Shown here piece by piece: positions 7,448 through 15,227 of a DNA stretch of 51,994 nt. The notes below the pieces were generated by a model, which was not told the origin of the DNA, searched no databases, and worked only from the letters and a program-made list of their open reading frames with translations. The DNA comes from Candidatus Dormiibacterota bacterium (lineage in GTDB: Bacteria > Vulcanimicrobiota > Vulcanimicrobiia > Vulcanimicrobiales > Vulcanimicrobiaceae). The stretch spans positions 1 to 51,994 of the forward strand of contig DATKQG010000086.1 of NCBI GenBank assembly GCA_035532835.1, given 5' to 3'. Each line of letters opens with the position of its first letter. Position 1 is the stretch's first letter. The position numbers and the translations under genes are program-made.

Positions 7448-8509
7448 TCATGGTACGTGACGAGCATAGGCGGCCGGTATATGCTCGCAACTAGCATCGC
7501 TACCGAAGGGGTTTCTCGAGGCCGCGTAAGCACGTGCGCGCGATCCGCCACATATCACGTTATATTCGCAAGCCCCACACTTCCCATCGAAAGCGTGGGG
7601 CTCACGAAGGCGTTGCATAATCGGATGGTCGCGATACACGTCGAGTAGATTTTGTTCCCTTACGTTTCCGACCGGTAGCGGAAGAAATCCGCTCGGCTGT
7701 ATGTCCCCGTGATGAGAAACGAAGACAAATCCTCGTCCGTCGCCGATTCCAGCGAAGCGCTCGCGGGACCCCAGCCGTACGGCACGCCCTGCCGCTCGGA
7801 TATCGGAAGAGTGTTGTATCGCGAATCGGCGGTAGTGCGGCGCTTCCGTCGCCTTTACATCGAAGGCTGCACGGGAAGCGATTGAATAAATATCGCCAAA
7901 GGCGGCTTCGGTCTGGTCCGCGGTCAAACACATGTCTTCTGCGGCACGCCCAACCGGCAACACGAAGAACAGGCTCCAGAGCGCTATTCCAAAGGGTCCG
8001 AGCACTTCTTCAAACTCGAGCAAGCGCAGCCGATTATGTTGTGCCACGGTGGTGTTGATCTGGACGCCAATGCCGCAGTCGAGCGCATAGCCTATGCCTT
8101 CGATCGTACGCTTAAAAGAGCCGACAACTCCACGAAACGCATCGTGCGCCTGGGCATCCGGCGCATCGAGGCTTAGCGAAATACGCCGGACCCCGGCCGT
8201 CGCAAGCCGCGTAACTGCCGCTCTTGTCAGCCGTCCCGTCGCACTCGGAGAAACGGACATCGGAATGTTTAGCGATGTGCCATACTCGACAATTTCATAA
8301 ATATCATCGCGCATTAACGGGTCGCCCCCGGTCAAGACGAACACGGGCCGATCGCATGCGTAAACGTCATCCACCAATTTGAAGGCTTCCATTGTCGTTA
8401 ACTCGAGGGGATCGCGCCGTGGGATCGCCTCAGCCCGGCAATGCCGGCAGGCTAGCGCGCACGCACGGGTCATCTCCCAGATGACAATACGAGGCGCGTG
8501 GTCGTACAT
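7448..8509 (-). CDS. radical SAM/SPASM protein (TIGR04053-like)
   Basis: A radical SAM enzyme of about 353 residues. The 4Fe-4S site CX3CX2C is Cys17, 21 and 24 (CALACRHC), followed by GGDPLMR. The C-terminal SPASM-like region has CGACEYNVICGG and a last Cys near 341. The layout follows the TIGR04053 group and is related to the heme-modifying NirJ and AhbD enzymes, but the Cys expected in their CGGC motif is Ser here (CGGS). Start ATG 8509 (MYDHAP) is chosen by comparison with the paralogue at 16917; an in-frame GTG at 8548 would add 13 residues. It lies just downstream of a DUF2249 gene, so the two are likely one operon. The substrate is unknown. Confidence 0.85.
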   Translation of the reverse strand: MYDHAPRIVIWEMTRACALACRHCRAEAIPRRDPLELTTMEAFKLVDDVYACDRPVFVLTGGDPLMRDDIYEIVEYGTSLNIPMSVSPSATGRLTRAAVTRLATAGVRRISLSLDAPDAQAHDAFRGVVGSFKRTIEGIGYALDCGIGVQINTTVAQHNRLRLLEFEEVLGPFGIALWSLFFVLPVGRAAEDMCLTADQTEAAFGDIYSIASRAAFDVKATEAPHYRRFAIQHSSDIRAAGRAVRLGSRERFAGIGDGRGFVFVSHHGDIQPSGFLPLPVGNVREQNLLDVYRDHPIMQRLREPHAFDGKCGACEYNVICGGSRARAYAASRNPFGSDASCEHIPAAYARHVP

Positions 8510-8551
8510 CGTATCTTCGATTGGTCGCGCGCCGATGCTTGGGAACACTTT

Positions 8552-8797
8552 CTATTTGTACTTCTTGATTTCGACTCGCCACGTTTCGGGGCCCTGTTCC
8601 AGATACAACCACTGAAATGTATCCCGGTGCTCCGCATCGAGTTGATAGCGTAGCGGGCGAGGGTCGTGGTCGTTCACGATCACCAACGATTGACCGGGGG
8701 CCAATTTATCGAGACGATCGTATATGGTAGAATGCTTAAAGCGAGGTTCGATAACGCGTAGGTCGAGTTCGCCGGGCGGAGATGTCTTTTTATGCAT
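8552..8797 (-). CDS. stand-alone DUF2249 protein
   Basis: An 81-residue protein consisting of one DUF2249 domain, the same fold as the N-terminal part of the regulator at 6477-7409: shared features are LDLRVIEP, NDHDPRPL, the FQW triplet and a final WRVEI strand. Such small proteins are common beside NO, nitrite and cytochrome genes, and their biochemical role is not settled. ATG 8797 is used because the upstream extension overlaps the presumed promoter of the divergent gene at 8837. It is the first gene of a likely operon with the radical SAM protein, three bases apart from the GTG alternative start of the latter. Confidence 0.82.
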   Translation of the reverse strand: MHKKTSPPGELDLRVIEPRFKHSTIYDRLDKLAPGQSLVIVNDHDPRPLRYQLDAEHRDTFQWLYLEQGPETWRVEIKKYK

Positions 8798-8836
8798 AGC
8801 ACCCCTATAGTATGTGCTGGACAAGCGTAGAACGTC

Positions 8837-10078
8837 TTGCGCCAACCGAGTGTTTCCGGCCCCAGCCTATCGCACTTCAAACGGGCAATCAGCAACCTCG
8901 TGCATTCCCTGCTAGCGACAAAAGATGCAAGCGCAACGATCCCCCCGCCGCACATCCCGCTGCTTTTCGTGTCGATAGCGCTCCTAACGCTCGTCTCTAC
9001 GACCGTTTGGACGCTCGTCGGTACCGTCGCACCCTTGGCGCTGCTTCACGCACTCGCCGTAGGGGTCTTTTTGATGGTGGCGCTGGGTTTGCTTTATCAA
9101 TTCGTCCCGGTGGTGGCCATGGCGCCGTTGCAGTTCCAGCACCTCGCGATCGTGCACGCCGGTATCGCTACGGCCGGTACCGTATGCATCGTTCTAGGAT
9201 TCCAAGAAGGCGCGTTTGCATTGGTCCGTACCGGCGGAGCGCTCGCACTCAGCGGACTTGGAATCGAATTACTCGTGTTGATAGCTACGGCCATGCGCGG
9301 GAAGCCGCCGATCCCCGTCCGGGGATCGCTGCTCGCCCTGTTATGGCTCTGCGCGACGGTGGCGATCGGCTCCTGGATGGCCGAGTTACTGTACCGCGGT
9401 TTTCCGGCCGGTTGGCTGATACGCTATCACGCGGCTTTCGGACTCGTCGGCTTTTTCGTAACGATTATTACTGCGATCACATTCCGCCTATTACGCATGT
9501 TCGAACGCGTAAATCGCGAGCCTCGCGCCCTGCCGGTCGCCATCGGCTCAACTATCGTCGCCGCAGCTCTTGCTTCGGGAAATATTCTCGGCGGCTTGGC
9601 CGCGGTCGCACTCGCGGTACTATTCGGTGCCGAACTCATCGCCATCGGCCGCACGAGAAATCCGGCCTACCAGCGAGAGACCTTTGCCTATAGCGCTCTC
9701 GGTTCCGCGGCAGCGCTCGCAGCCGCGCTTTGTTACGCCTTCGGCATGGTCGCTCCGGCGGTCGAACTCCTGCTGTGGCTCTTTATCGGGACCGCTATTA
9801 TCGGCTACTTACAGCGCATCGTTCCGTTCATCTTGTGGATCGCACGTTCGCGGCGCGAGGGTGCGCGGAACGTCCCTTCGCTACGCGAGATGAACAATTC
9901 CAGGCTTGGCTATTTCATTCTTTGTACTTGGACGCTGGCCGGTCTCGCATGGATCTATCGGCCGTACACACATATCGCTTCGGTCGTTGCTTTGGTGGCC
10001 TACGGAGCGCTCGCCCTCCAGCTCGCGCGGCCGTTTATCTTGAGGAAAGCCGCGCCCGTCGTAACCCAAGAGGGCTAA
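8837..10078 (+). CDS. NnrS/COX1-like polytopic membrane protein (second copy)
   Basis: A 413-residue protein with about twelve hydrophobic segments and the same plan as the protein at 2313-3557: LLHALAVGVFLMVALGLLYQ followed by FVP, then a His-rich helix LIRYHAAFGLVGFF. This matches the heme-copper oxidase subunit I-like/NnrS-like membrane proteins. The longest frame begins with TTG 8837, only 39 bases from the divergent DUF2249 gene; GTG 8900, which starts inside the N-terminal tail, is an equally plausible start. It is probably heme-binding and linked to NO or microaerobic respiration by context; direct proof is lacking. Confidence 0.65.
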   Translation: MRQPSVSGPSLSHFKRAISNLVHSLLATKDASATIPPPHIPLLFVSIALLTLVSTTVWTLVGTVAPLALLHALAVGVFLMVALGLLYQFVPVVAMAPLQFQHLAIVHAGIATAGTVCIVLGFQEGAFALVRTGGALALSGLGIELLVLIATAMRGKPPIPVRGSLLALLWLCATVAIGSWMAELLYRGFPAGWLIRYHAAFGLVGFFVTIITAITFRLLRMFERVNREPRALPVAIGSTIVAAALASGNILGGLAAVALAVLFGAELIAIGRTRNPAYQRETFAYSALGSAAALAAALCYAFGMVAPAVELLLWLFIGTAIIGYLQRIVPFILWIARSRREGARNVPSLREMNNSRLGYFILCTWTLAGLAWIYRPYTHIASVVALVAYGALALQLARPFILRKAAPVVTQEG

Positions 10079-10162
10079 CTGCGATTCTCGGTCTCGAAAT
10101 GTTCTCGTCGCACTGGGGGGCGATTTGCAGTATACCGGCAACGCTCTCGGAAATTAGATCGC

Positions 10163-10720
10163 GTGGAACCCACGCTATTGACGTTAGGCCATGGAACCGC
10201 GAGTGCGGGCGAGATCGCCGCGCTGATCCGCGGTGCGGGTATTGAATCGGTCGTCGACGTTCGAACGGTTCCGAAGAGCCGTCGGCATCCGCACTTCTGG
10301 CGAGAAGAGCTGGAACGCTGGATTCCCGAAGAAAGCGGCAGCTCATATCGTTGGGAACCCGCCCTTGGGGGATTTCGTAAAGCTAACCGGGCGAGCCCTA
10401 ACGTCGCGCTTCGCCACCCGTCGTTTCGCGCCTACGCCGATTACATGGAAACGGCCCCATTCGCCGCCGCGCTGCAAACATTGCTCGGCCAGCTCCTTAC
10501 CTCACGTACCGCCATCATGTGCTCCGAAACGCTCTGGTGGCGTTGCCATCGCCGGCTCATCTCCGATGCGGCGCTTCTTCTGCATGGCGTAACCGTCGAG
10601 CATCTGATGCACGACGGCGTACTGCGCCCGCATATTCCAACCGCAGGCGTCCGCGTGACCGAACAAACGACGCTCCGCTACGACGCTATTTTCCCTACTT
10701 CCGTTGCTCTTGCGAACTGA
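10163..10720 (+). CDS. DUF488 family protein
   Basis: A 185-residue soluble protein of the DUF488 family, recognised by LLTLGHGTASAGEIAALI at the start, VVDVRTVPKSRRHPHF, the segment RHPSFRAYADYM and a C-terminal CSETLWWRCHRRLI motif. The function of the family is unknown. The start codon is GTG 10163. The last 26 bases overlap a short convergent frame (10695-10871). Confidence 0.9.
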   Translation: MEPTLLTLGHGTASAGEIAALIRGAGIESVVDVRTVPKSRRHPHFWREELERWIPEESGSSYRWEPALGGFRKANRASPNVALRHPSFRAYADYMETAPFAAALQTLLGQLLTSRTAIMCSETLWWRCHRRLISDAALLLHGVTVEHLMHDGVLRPHIPTAGVRVTEQTTLRYDAIFPTSVALAN

Positions 10721-10871
10721 TCGGCAGCATCGTTTCGGCCTGCGTAATGAGTTCCTCGCCCGCTATCAAACCCGTCGCATCGGCGCTAATAACCGCTTCT
10801 CGCAGCTCCTCCTTGCGCTCGTCGCTCTCAAGGTGGTCGATCTTCGCATGCTTCTTATCCATACTCGACAT
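10695..10871 (-). CDS. possible small acidic/charged protein, 58 residues
   Basis: A short frame starting MSSMDKKHAKIDHLESD and ending SSQEQRK. It is highly charged, predicted helical and has no cysteine or membrane segment. Two ATG codons (10871, 10862) are possible; neither has a strong ribosome binding site. Its codon positions look coding (GC-rich third positions), it fills an otherwise empty gap between the DUF488 gene and the RsbW-like gene, and it could be the last gene of that operon. No homology recognised. Confidence 0.4.
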   Translation of the reverse strand: MSSMDKKHAKIDHLESDERKEELREAVISADATGLIAGEELITQAETMLPISSQEQRK

Positions 10872-10935
10872 CGTACCCAGGCAAGTCCGCCCTTAAGCTC
10901 TCGATTCGAATGCCGAGCAAAAAACGAGGCGCTCG

Positions 10936-11352
10936 TCAGGTGCCCCGGGATTCATTCCGGATCAGGGGCGCGTGCGCACCGGGATTAAGCTTGATACGTA
11001 CGGCGTTACCGCCCGCAGCTAGCCGCTCGACCGCAACGCAATCCGAATAACGATCGATAAGAAACATTCCCCTGCCTCCTTCGCCGTACAGATCGACGGG
11101 AAGCTCGGGCGCCCAGTCGAACGGCGGCCCTTCGTCGAACACGCACAGCCAATGCGCGTCATCGCGGGCTTCTAAAACGATGCGAATGGCTCCCGGCGCA
11201 TGCCGCACCGTATTTGCAACGACTTCCGTGTAGAGTACTTTCGCGGCAAACTCATCGATAGGTGCGCCGACTTGCAGATGCAGCGCGGCGACGAAATCGT
11301 CCCGAGATCCCAAGGCGGTCTCGGCATCCTCCGACGCAAACTGCCATGCCAT
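10936..11352 (-). CDS. RsbW-like serine kinase / anti-sigma factor (HATPase)
   Basis: A 138-residue GHKL-type ATPase domain like RsbW and SpoIIAB. The N box reads YTEVVANTVRHA (about residues 41-52), the G1-like box VFDEGPPF, and the G2 box GEGGRGMFLID. In partner-switching systems such kinases bind a sigma factor and phosphorylate STAS-domain antagonists on serine. Two STAS genes lie immediately upstream on the same strand (11392-11664 and 11654-12109), which supports that role. No sigma factor is in the window, so the target is unknown. Confidence 0.85.
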   Translation of the reverse strand: MAWQFASEDAETALGSRDDFVAALHLQVGAPIDEFAAKVLYTEVVANTVRHAPGAIRIVLEARDDAHWLCVFDEGPPFDWAPELPVDLYGEGGRGMFLIDRYSDCVAVERLAAGGNAVRIKLNPGAHAPLIRNESRGT

Positions 11353-11391
11353 ATACGCATCTTTCCCGGTGGCTCGCAGAGCCGGCCCGTT

Positions 11392-11664
11392 TCAATTGAT
11401 AAAGAACAACGTGTCGAGCTTCGTTGCGCGCATGGCTTCCGCAAGTTCCGGCCGCACGTTAATTAATCGGAGCTGCGTCCCAGGCTTCTGCCGTCTCCAT
11501 ACTCCAAGATGTCGAATGAGCAGGCTAACCGACGACGCATCCAGGTATTCGGTCGTTGCCATATCGATCACCACGTCGCTGTGCGGCGTGATTGCCGCAA
11601 GTTCGTCGTCCAGCTCAAAGTATCGACGGCTGTCGTAAAATCCTCCGTGCAAACTATTGACCAT
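11392..11664 (-). CDS. STAS-domain anti-sigma factor antagonist
   Basis: A 90-residue single STAS domain. The phosphorylatable serine of this family lies in the DASSVSLL segment (about residues 42-49), after the strand VVIDMATTEYL. This fits an RsbV-type antagonist that would be switched by the kinase encoded 40 bases downstream. ATG 11664 lies inside the end of the preceding STAS gene, an 11-base overlap that suggests coupled translation. Confidence 0.85.
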   Translation of the reverse strand: MVNSLHGGFYDSRRYFELDDELAAITPHSDVVIDMATTEYLDASSVSLLIRHLGVWRRQKPGTQLRLINVRPELAEAMRATKLDTLFFIN

Positions 11665-12109
11665 CGAAATACCGTCCGCGAAAGATCAGCGGCGCTGCCT
11701 GGGTCCGCTCACCAACGTACAACATTTGCGTCTGCGAGTGGACGGTCGCCCTCGCTCCGAGCTTTCTGCCGGCGGATCGCACGAGGGGAAGACGCGCGTC
11801 TGTCTCCGGCACGTCGTAAAATTCCACGTGCGTGTCGAGATGCGTGATGCGAAAGAGCCGAACGATCGAAGGGCGCGCCCCGATGATGTGGAGACACGTG
11901 CTATTACCGGATTGCGCCTCACGCCGGCGCAGCAGGCAAGCCACCGCGTTGATCAGCGTGGAATCCGCAAACCCGACACCGCTAAGATCGATCGTTGCGA
12001 TGGACGCCTCTACGAGCGGGATCAATCCTCGTTCCAAGACAGCCGCGCTCGTCATATCGAGTTCCCCGAAGAAGCAAGCACCACAAACCTTATAAACCCT
12101 CAAAGGCAC
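11654..12109 (-). CDS. STAS-domain protein, second antagonist
   Basis: A 151-residue protein with an N-terminal STAS domain (about 1-100: FGELDMTSAAVLERGL, then IDLSGVGFADSTLINAV with the candidate serine Ser or Thr) and a basic C-terminal tail of about 50 residues without a recognised domain. The start is GTG 12109, or TTG 12103 with GAGGG better spaced. It is the first gene of the STAS-STAS-kinase operon; two different antagonists for one kinase would allow two inputs. Confidence 0.75.
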   Translation of the reverse strand: MPLRVYKVCGACFFGELDMTSAAVLERGLIPLVEASIATIDLSGVGFADSTLINAVACLLRRREAQSGNSTCLHIIGARPSIVRLFRITHLDTHVEFYDVPETDARLPLVRSAGRKLGARATVHSQTQMLYVGERTQAAPLIFRGRYFDGQ

Positions 12110-12203
12110 CCTCTATTCTGCGCCAAGTTTAAGAAAAACGGGCTCATTGGTCTGTATCAAATGAGACAGTTTTCACAGGGATGCCCTCGGCTCTCCGCCG
12201 GCC

Positions 12204-12851
12204 TTAGTACCAACCGTCCGCCAGTTGGGCGAGTTGAGCGGCGAGGCGGTCGAATTCCGGCCCGCCGACCGTCCCCGCTGGGAGCCCGTCGAGTAGCGAC
12301 GAACTCACTGCGTCCTCAAACGCCCGCAGCCGTTGGCGTTTTGCGCCAATGAGGAGCGCGATCTGCACGTCGTTCAACTCGCGAACGATGCGCTCATTGA
12401 CGCGAGCGCGCATATCGTCCACCCGCGAGCGCGCCGCATCGGCTATCGTCGCCGACCGGGTTCCGTCGACGTGCGAGAGCCCAATCGGCGGGGGGACGAA
12501 GGTGTCGAGCGGGTCGAAAGGCCCGTACGTGCGGCCGCTTCCGGCATACATCTGGGCCAGTTCGGCGCGTGCCCGGTTCCGCACCAGGACGACCTCTGCG
12601 CGAAAGCCGGCCATCGCCTCAAGCAATGCATGGGCCGCCTTGCGGGGCAATTCGCGCTCGATCGCCGTACGATACGCCCGATCCGCCGCATCCATCGCCG
12701 AAACCGCCGAAACGAACGAACGAGCGAAGGCTAATTCGTCCCCGCGGAGCCGACAGCGTGCTTGGGCCGCAGACGCAAGCGCAAGCGCAAGAACCGGAAC
12801 GGCGTCCCCGGAGGACCTTAACGCGCCACGATCTGCATCCACAGCGCGCAC
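12204..12851 (-). CDS. predicted secreted protein of unknown function
   Basis: A 215-residue protein with a signal-peptide-like N-terminus: a basic start, the hydrophobic run VPVLALALASAAQA and a likely cleavage after AQA (about residue 31). The mature part is alanine- and arginine-rich and largely helical, with no recognised domain. The GTG start at 12851 is one base after the stop of hemY, so it is the last gene of the heme operon. A role in heme handling in the periplasm is possible but only suggested by position. Confidence 0.7.
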   Translation of the reverse strand: MRAVDADRGALRSSGDAVPVLALALASAAQARCRLRGDELAFARSFVSAVSAMDAADRAYRTAIERELPRKAAHALLEAMAGFRAEVVLVRNRARAELAQMYAGSGRTYGPFDPLDTFVPPPIGLSHVDGTRSATIADAARSRVDDMRARVNERIVRELNDVQIALLIGAKRQRLRAFEDAVSSSLLDGLPAGTVGGPEFDRLAAQLAQLADGWY

Positions 12852-12852
12852 A

Positions 12853-14268
12853 TTAGGCGACCCCTAGATAGGCGCCTTCCAACGAATCGACGACCGCTAG
12901 GGCCGCCCGTTCCGCGCTCGCGACACAATCCGCTATGCCCGCACCGCGATACGCCGACCCCGCAAGCGCGATGCTGCCGATCGCCGTTACCGAACGTTCG
13001 ATCTCGCCGATCACGCCGGTATGACCGACCGAATACTCCGGCAACGCTTCGGGATGGCGATGAACGATCGACCAATTCGCAGGCCCCGCGATCCCGAGCA
13101 ATTCCCGGAATTCGTCACGCACCGCTGCGACGAGGTCGCGATCCTCGAGTTGCAGCACCTCGGATTGCATCGCGCCCCCCACGAATGCCCGCAGAATTGT
13201 CGTGCCTTCCGGCGCGCGATTGACGTACTTCTGGCTCGAGAACGTTGTCGCCATGACTCGCCGCCCCTCGATCTGCGGCACTACGAAACCGGTGCAGCGC
13301 GGCAACGGCGGAATATCGGCGGTGGTAAAGGCCATGGTGACCGTCGCAACCGAGTGATAGGCGATGGAGCGCAGCAGGTTTGCCGTTTGCGGTGCAAACG
13401 GTTCGAAAAGCGGCGCGGCCGCATGCGCCGGAAGCGCACAAATCACCGCATCGACATCGGCATTGGAACCATCCGCCAAGCCGACTTTCCATCCGTCGAT
13501 ACCTCGTCGCAATTCCGTGACCTCGCTCGACGTGCGCACCGTTCCAGCAAGCTCGCGCTCGAGCGATGCGACCAGCGATCCAAGCCCGCCACGCAGGCTC
13601 ACCATGCGGGGGGCCGCACTCGGTGGCTGGTTTCGCGCCATCGCCTGCATCGCGCGAACGAGGCTGCCGTGCTTGCGCTCCATTGCGAGGAATTGCGGCA
13701 GCGTGGCCTGCATGCTCAAGCGCGACGGATCGCCGGAGTAGATGCCGCCGATCAAAGGTTGTGCCAAGCGTTCGAGAATTTCACGTCCGAAACGCCTGGA
13801 AACGAACGAGCCCAAACTCTCGTCGCGCGCCGATGCCGCGGCCGGCACGAACGGTTCCAATGCCGCCCGCAGGATGCCGAACGGCGTGAAGAGGCGGCTG
13901 CCGACGAGCGCCGCAAGCGACATCGGCGTGAAGAGCCGGAAATCGTCCGGTATCGGCACGAGCCGTCCCGCTCGCACGACGCGCGCCCCGCGGTACTCCG
14001 TCAGCATCGGCCGCACCTCGTCCGCAAGGCCGAGCCGACCGATGAGATCTAACGCCGCGGGCTTCTCGGTTATCAACGAATCCGGCCCCATCTCCAGCAC
14101 GCAGCCCTCGTCGTACCGCGTCGCGATGCAGCCGCCGACTCGCGACGCACGCTCGAACACGGTGATCTCGACGTCGCGTCCGCGCTCCCGCGCCAATTCT
14201 CGGCAACGATAGGCTGCCGCGAGGCCGCTGATGCCGCCGCCGATCACCGCTATGCGCCGCGCCGCCAT
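12853..14268 (-). CDS. hemY: protoporphyrinogen/coproporphyrinogen oxidase (HemY type)
   Basis: A 471-residue FAD enzyme. The N-terminal dinucleotide fold IAVIGGGISGLAAAY and ERASRVGG, the central LEMGPDSLI, LIGGIYSGDP and RGGLGSLVASL, and the C-terminal GSAYRGAGIADCVASAE are typical of oxygen-dependent HemY/CgoX. It oxidises the porphyrinogen made by HemE-type steps to the porphyrin for metal insertion. The sequence alone does not show whether it uses protoporphyrinogen or coproporphyrinogen. Its start ATG 14268 overlaps the hemH stop (TGATG). Confidence 0.92.
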   Translation of the reverse strand: MAARRIAVIGGGISGLAAAYRCRELARERGRDVEITVFERASRVGGCIATRYDEGCVLEMGPDSLITEKPAALDLIGRLGLADEVRPMLTEYRGARVVRAGRLVPIPDDFRLFTPMSLAALVGSRLFTPFGILRAALEPFVPAAASARDESLGSFVSRRFGREILERLAQPLIGGIYSGDPSRLSMQATLPQFLAMERKHGSLVRAMQAMARNQPPSAAPRMVSLRGGLGSLVASLERELAGTVRTSSEVTELRRGIDGWKVGLADGSNADVDAVICALPAHAAAPLFEPFAPQTANLLRSIAYHSVATVTMAFTTADIPPLPRCTGFVVPQIEGRRVMATTFSSQKYVNRAPEGTTILRAFVGGAMQSEVLQLEDRDLVAAVRDEFRELLGIAGPANWSIVHRHPEALPEYSVGHTGVIGEIERSVTAIGSIALAGSAYRGAGIADCVASAERAALAVVDSLEGAYLGVA

Positions 14269-15227
14269 CAAGCTCCCTCGCTACCGGGCGCGCGTTGTGC
14301 GCGCTCCAGCGTCAACTCGGCAAGCATGCGAGTAAACCCCGGATGGTCGTTCACGGCCGTCGCTCGCTGCATCCGTACGCCGACGCTTTGCGCGATCGTT
14401 TTTACATCGATATCGAGATCGTATAGCACCTCGACGTGATCGCAAAGGAATCCGATCGGCGCGACGATCGCCGCGCCGATTCCACGCTCGGGTAATCCGC
14501 GCATGACGTCGCGAACGTCCGGGCCGAGCCACGGCTCGCGCGGCGAACCGCTGCGGCTTTGGTACGCGATTTCCCATCGTGCGATCCCCGTCTCCGCGGC
14601 GATCTCCTCGCCCGTTTTTCGCAATTGCCGCACGTAGAGGTCGGCACCCGGCGTCGCCACCGGAATGCTATGCGCGGTGAACACGATCGCCGCATCGTGC
14701 GCGTCCTCTCCGCCCAAATGCGCGCGGGCATCATCGAGGCGATCGGCATGGGCGCCGATAAACGAAGGATGGTCAAAAAAAGGATCGATGTAGTCGACGA
14801 TCGGCGCACCGCCGATGCTTTCGAGAGCGTCTTGCGCGCTCCGAACGTAGGCATCCCAACTCGCGGCGCTCTGATGCGGAGCCAACGGAATCGCGCAGAT
14901 CCGTCGCGCATTTTCGCGCGCGAGCGACTGCATCACGTCCGAAATGAACGGTTCGGCGTGGCGGTACGCCACCACAACGGGCGTATCCACGCCGTATTCG
15001 CGTAGCGCGCGCTGTACGCCGACGGCCTGCCGTCGCGTGAACTCGTTATACGGCGACACGCCGCCGATATCGAAATAATGCCGCACGACCTCTTCGTAGC
15101 GGGAAGGCGGAACCGGCCGTCCCGCCAACACGCGGTCGAGAAATGGGCGAATTTCGGCGGTATTCGTCGGGCCGCCGAACCCTAATAGGACGACCGCATC
15201 GTACCGGGTGGTAGCGACTGCGCTCAT
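14268..15227 (-). CDS. hemH: ferrochelatase
   Basis: A 319-residue ferrochelatase, inserting iron into the porphyrin ring. The conserved VVLLGFGGP near the start, YRHAEPFI, the active-site histidine in FTAHSIP and GFLCDHVEVLYDLD (Glu that guides the metal) are present. The order hemE-hemH-hemY with 4-base overlaps is the familiar bacterial operon. As with hemY, the substrate may be protoporphyrin or coproporphyrin; no hemQ is in the window to decide. Confidence 0.95.
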   Translation of the reverse strand: MSAVATTRYDAVVLLGFGGPTNTAEIRPFLDRVLAGRPVPPSRYEEVVRHYFDIGGVSPYNEFTRRQAVGVQRALREYGVDTPVVVAYRHAEPFISDVMQSLARENARRICAIPLAPHQSAASWDAYVRSAQDALESIGGAPIVDYIDPFFDHPSFIGAHADRLDDARAHLGGEDAHDAAIVFTAHSIPVATPGADLYVRQLRKTGEEIAAETGIARWEIAYQSRSGSPREPWLGPDVRDVMRGLPERGIGAAIVAPIGFLCDHVEVLYDLDIDVKTIAQSVGVRMQRATAVNDHPGFTRMLAELTLERAQRAPGSEGA

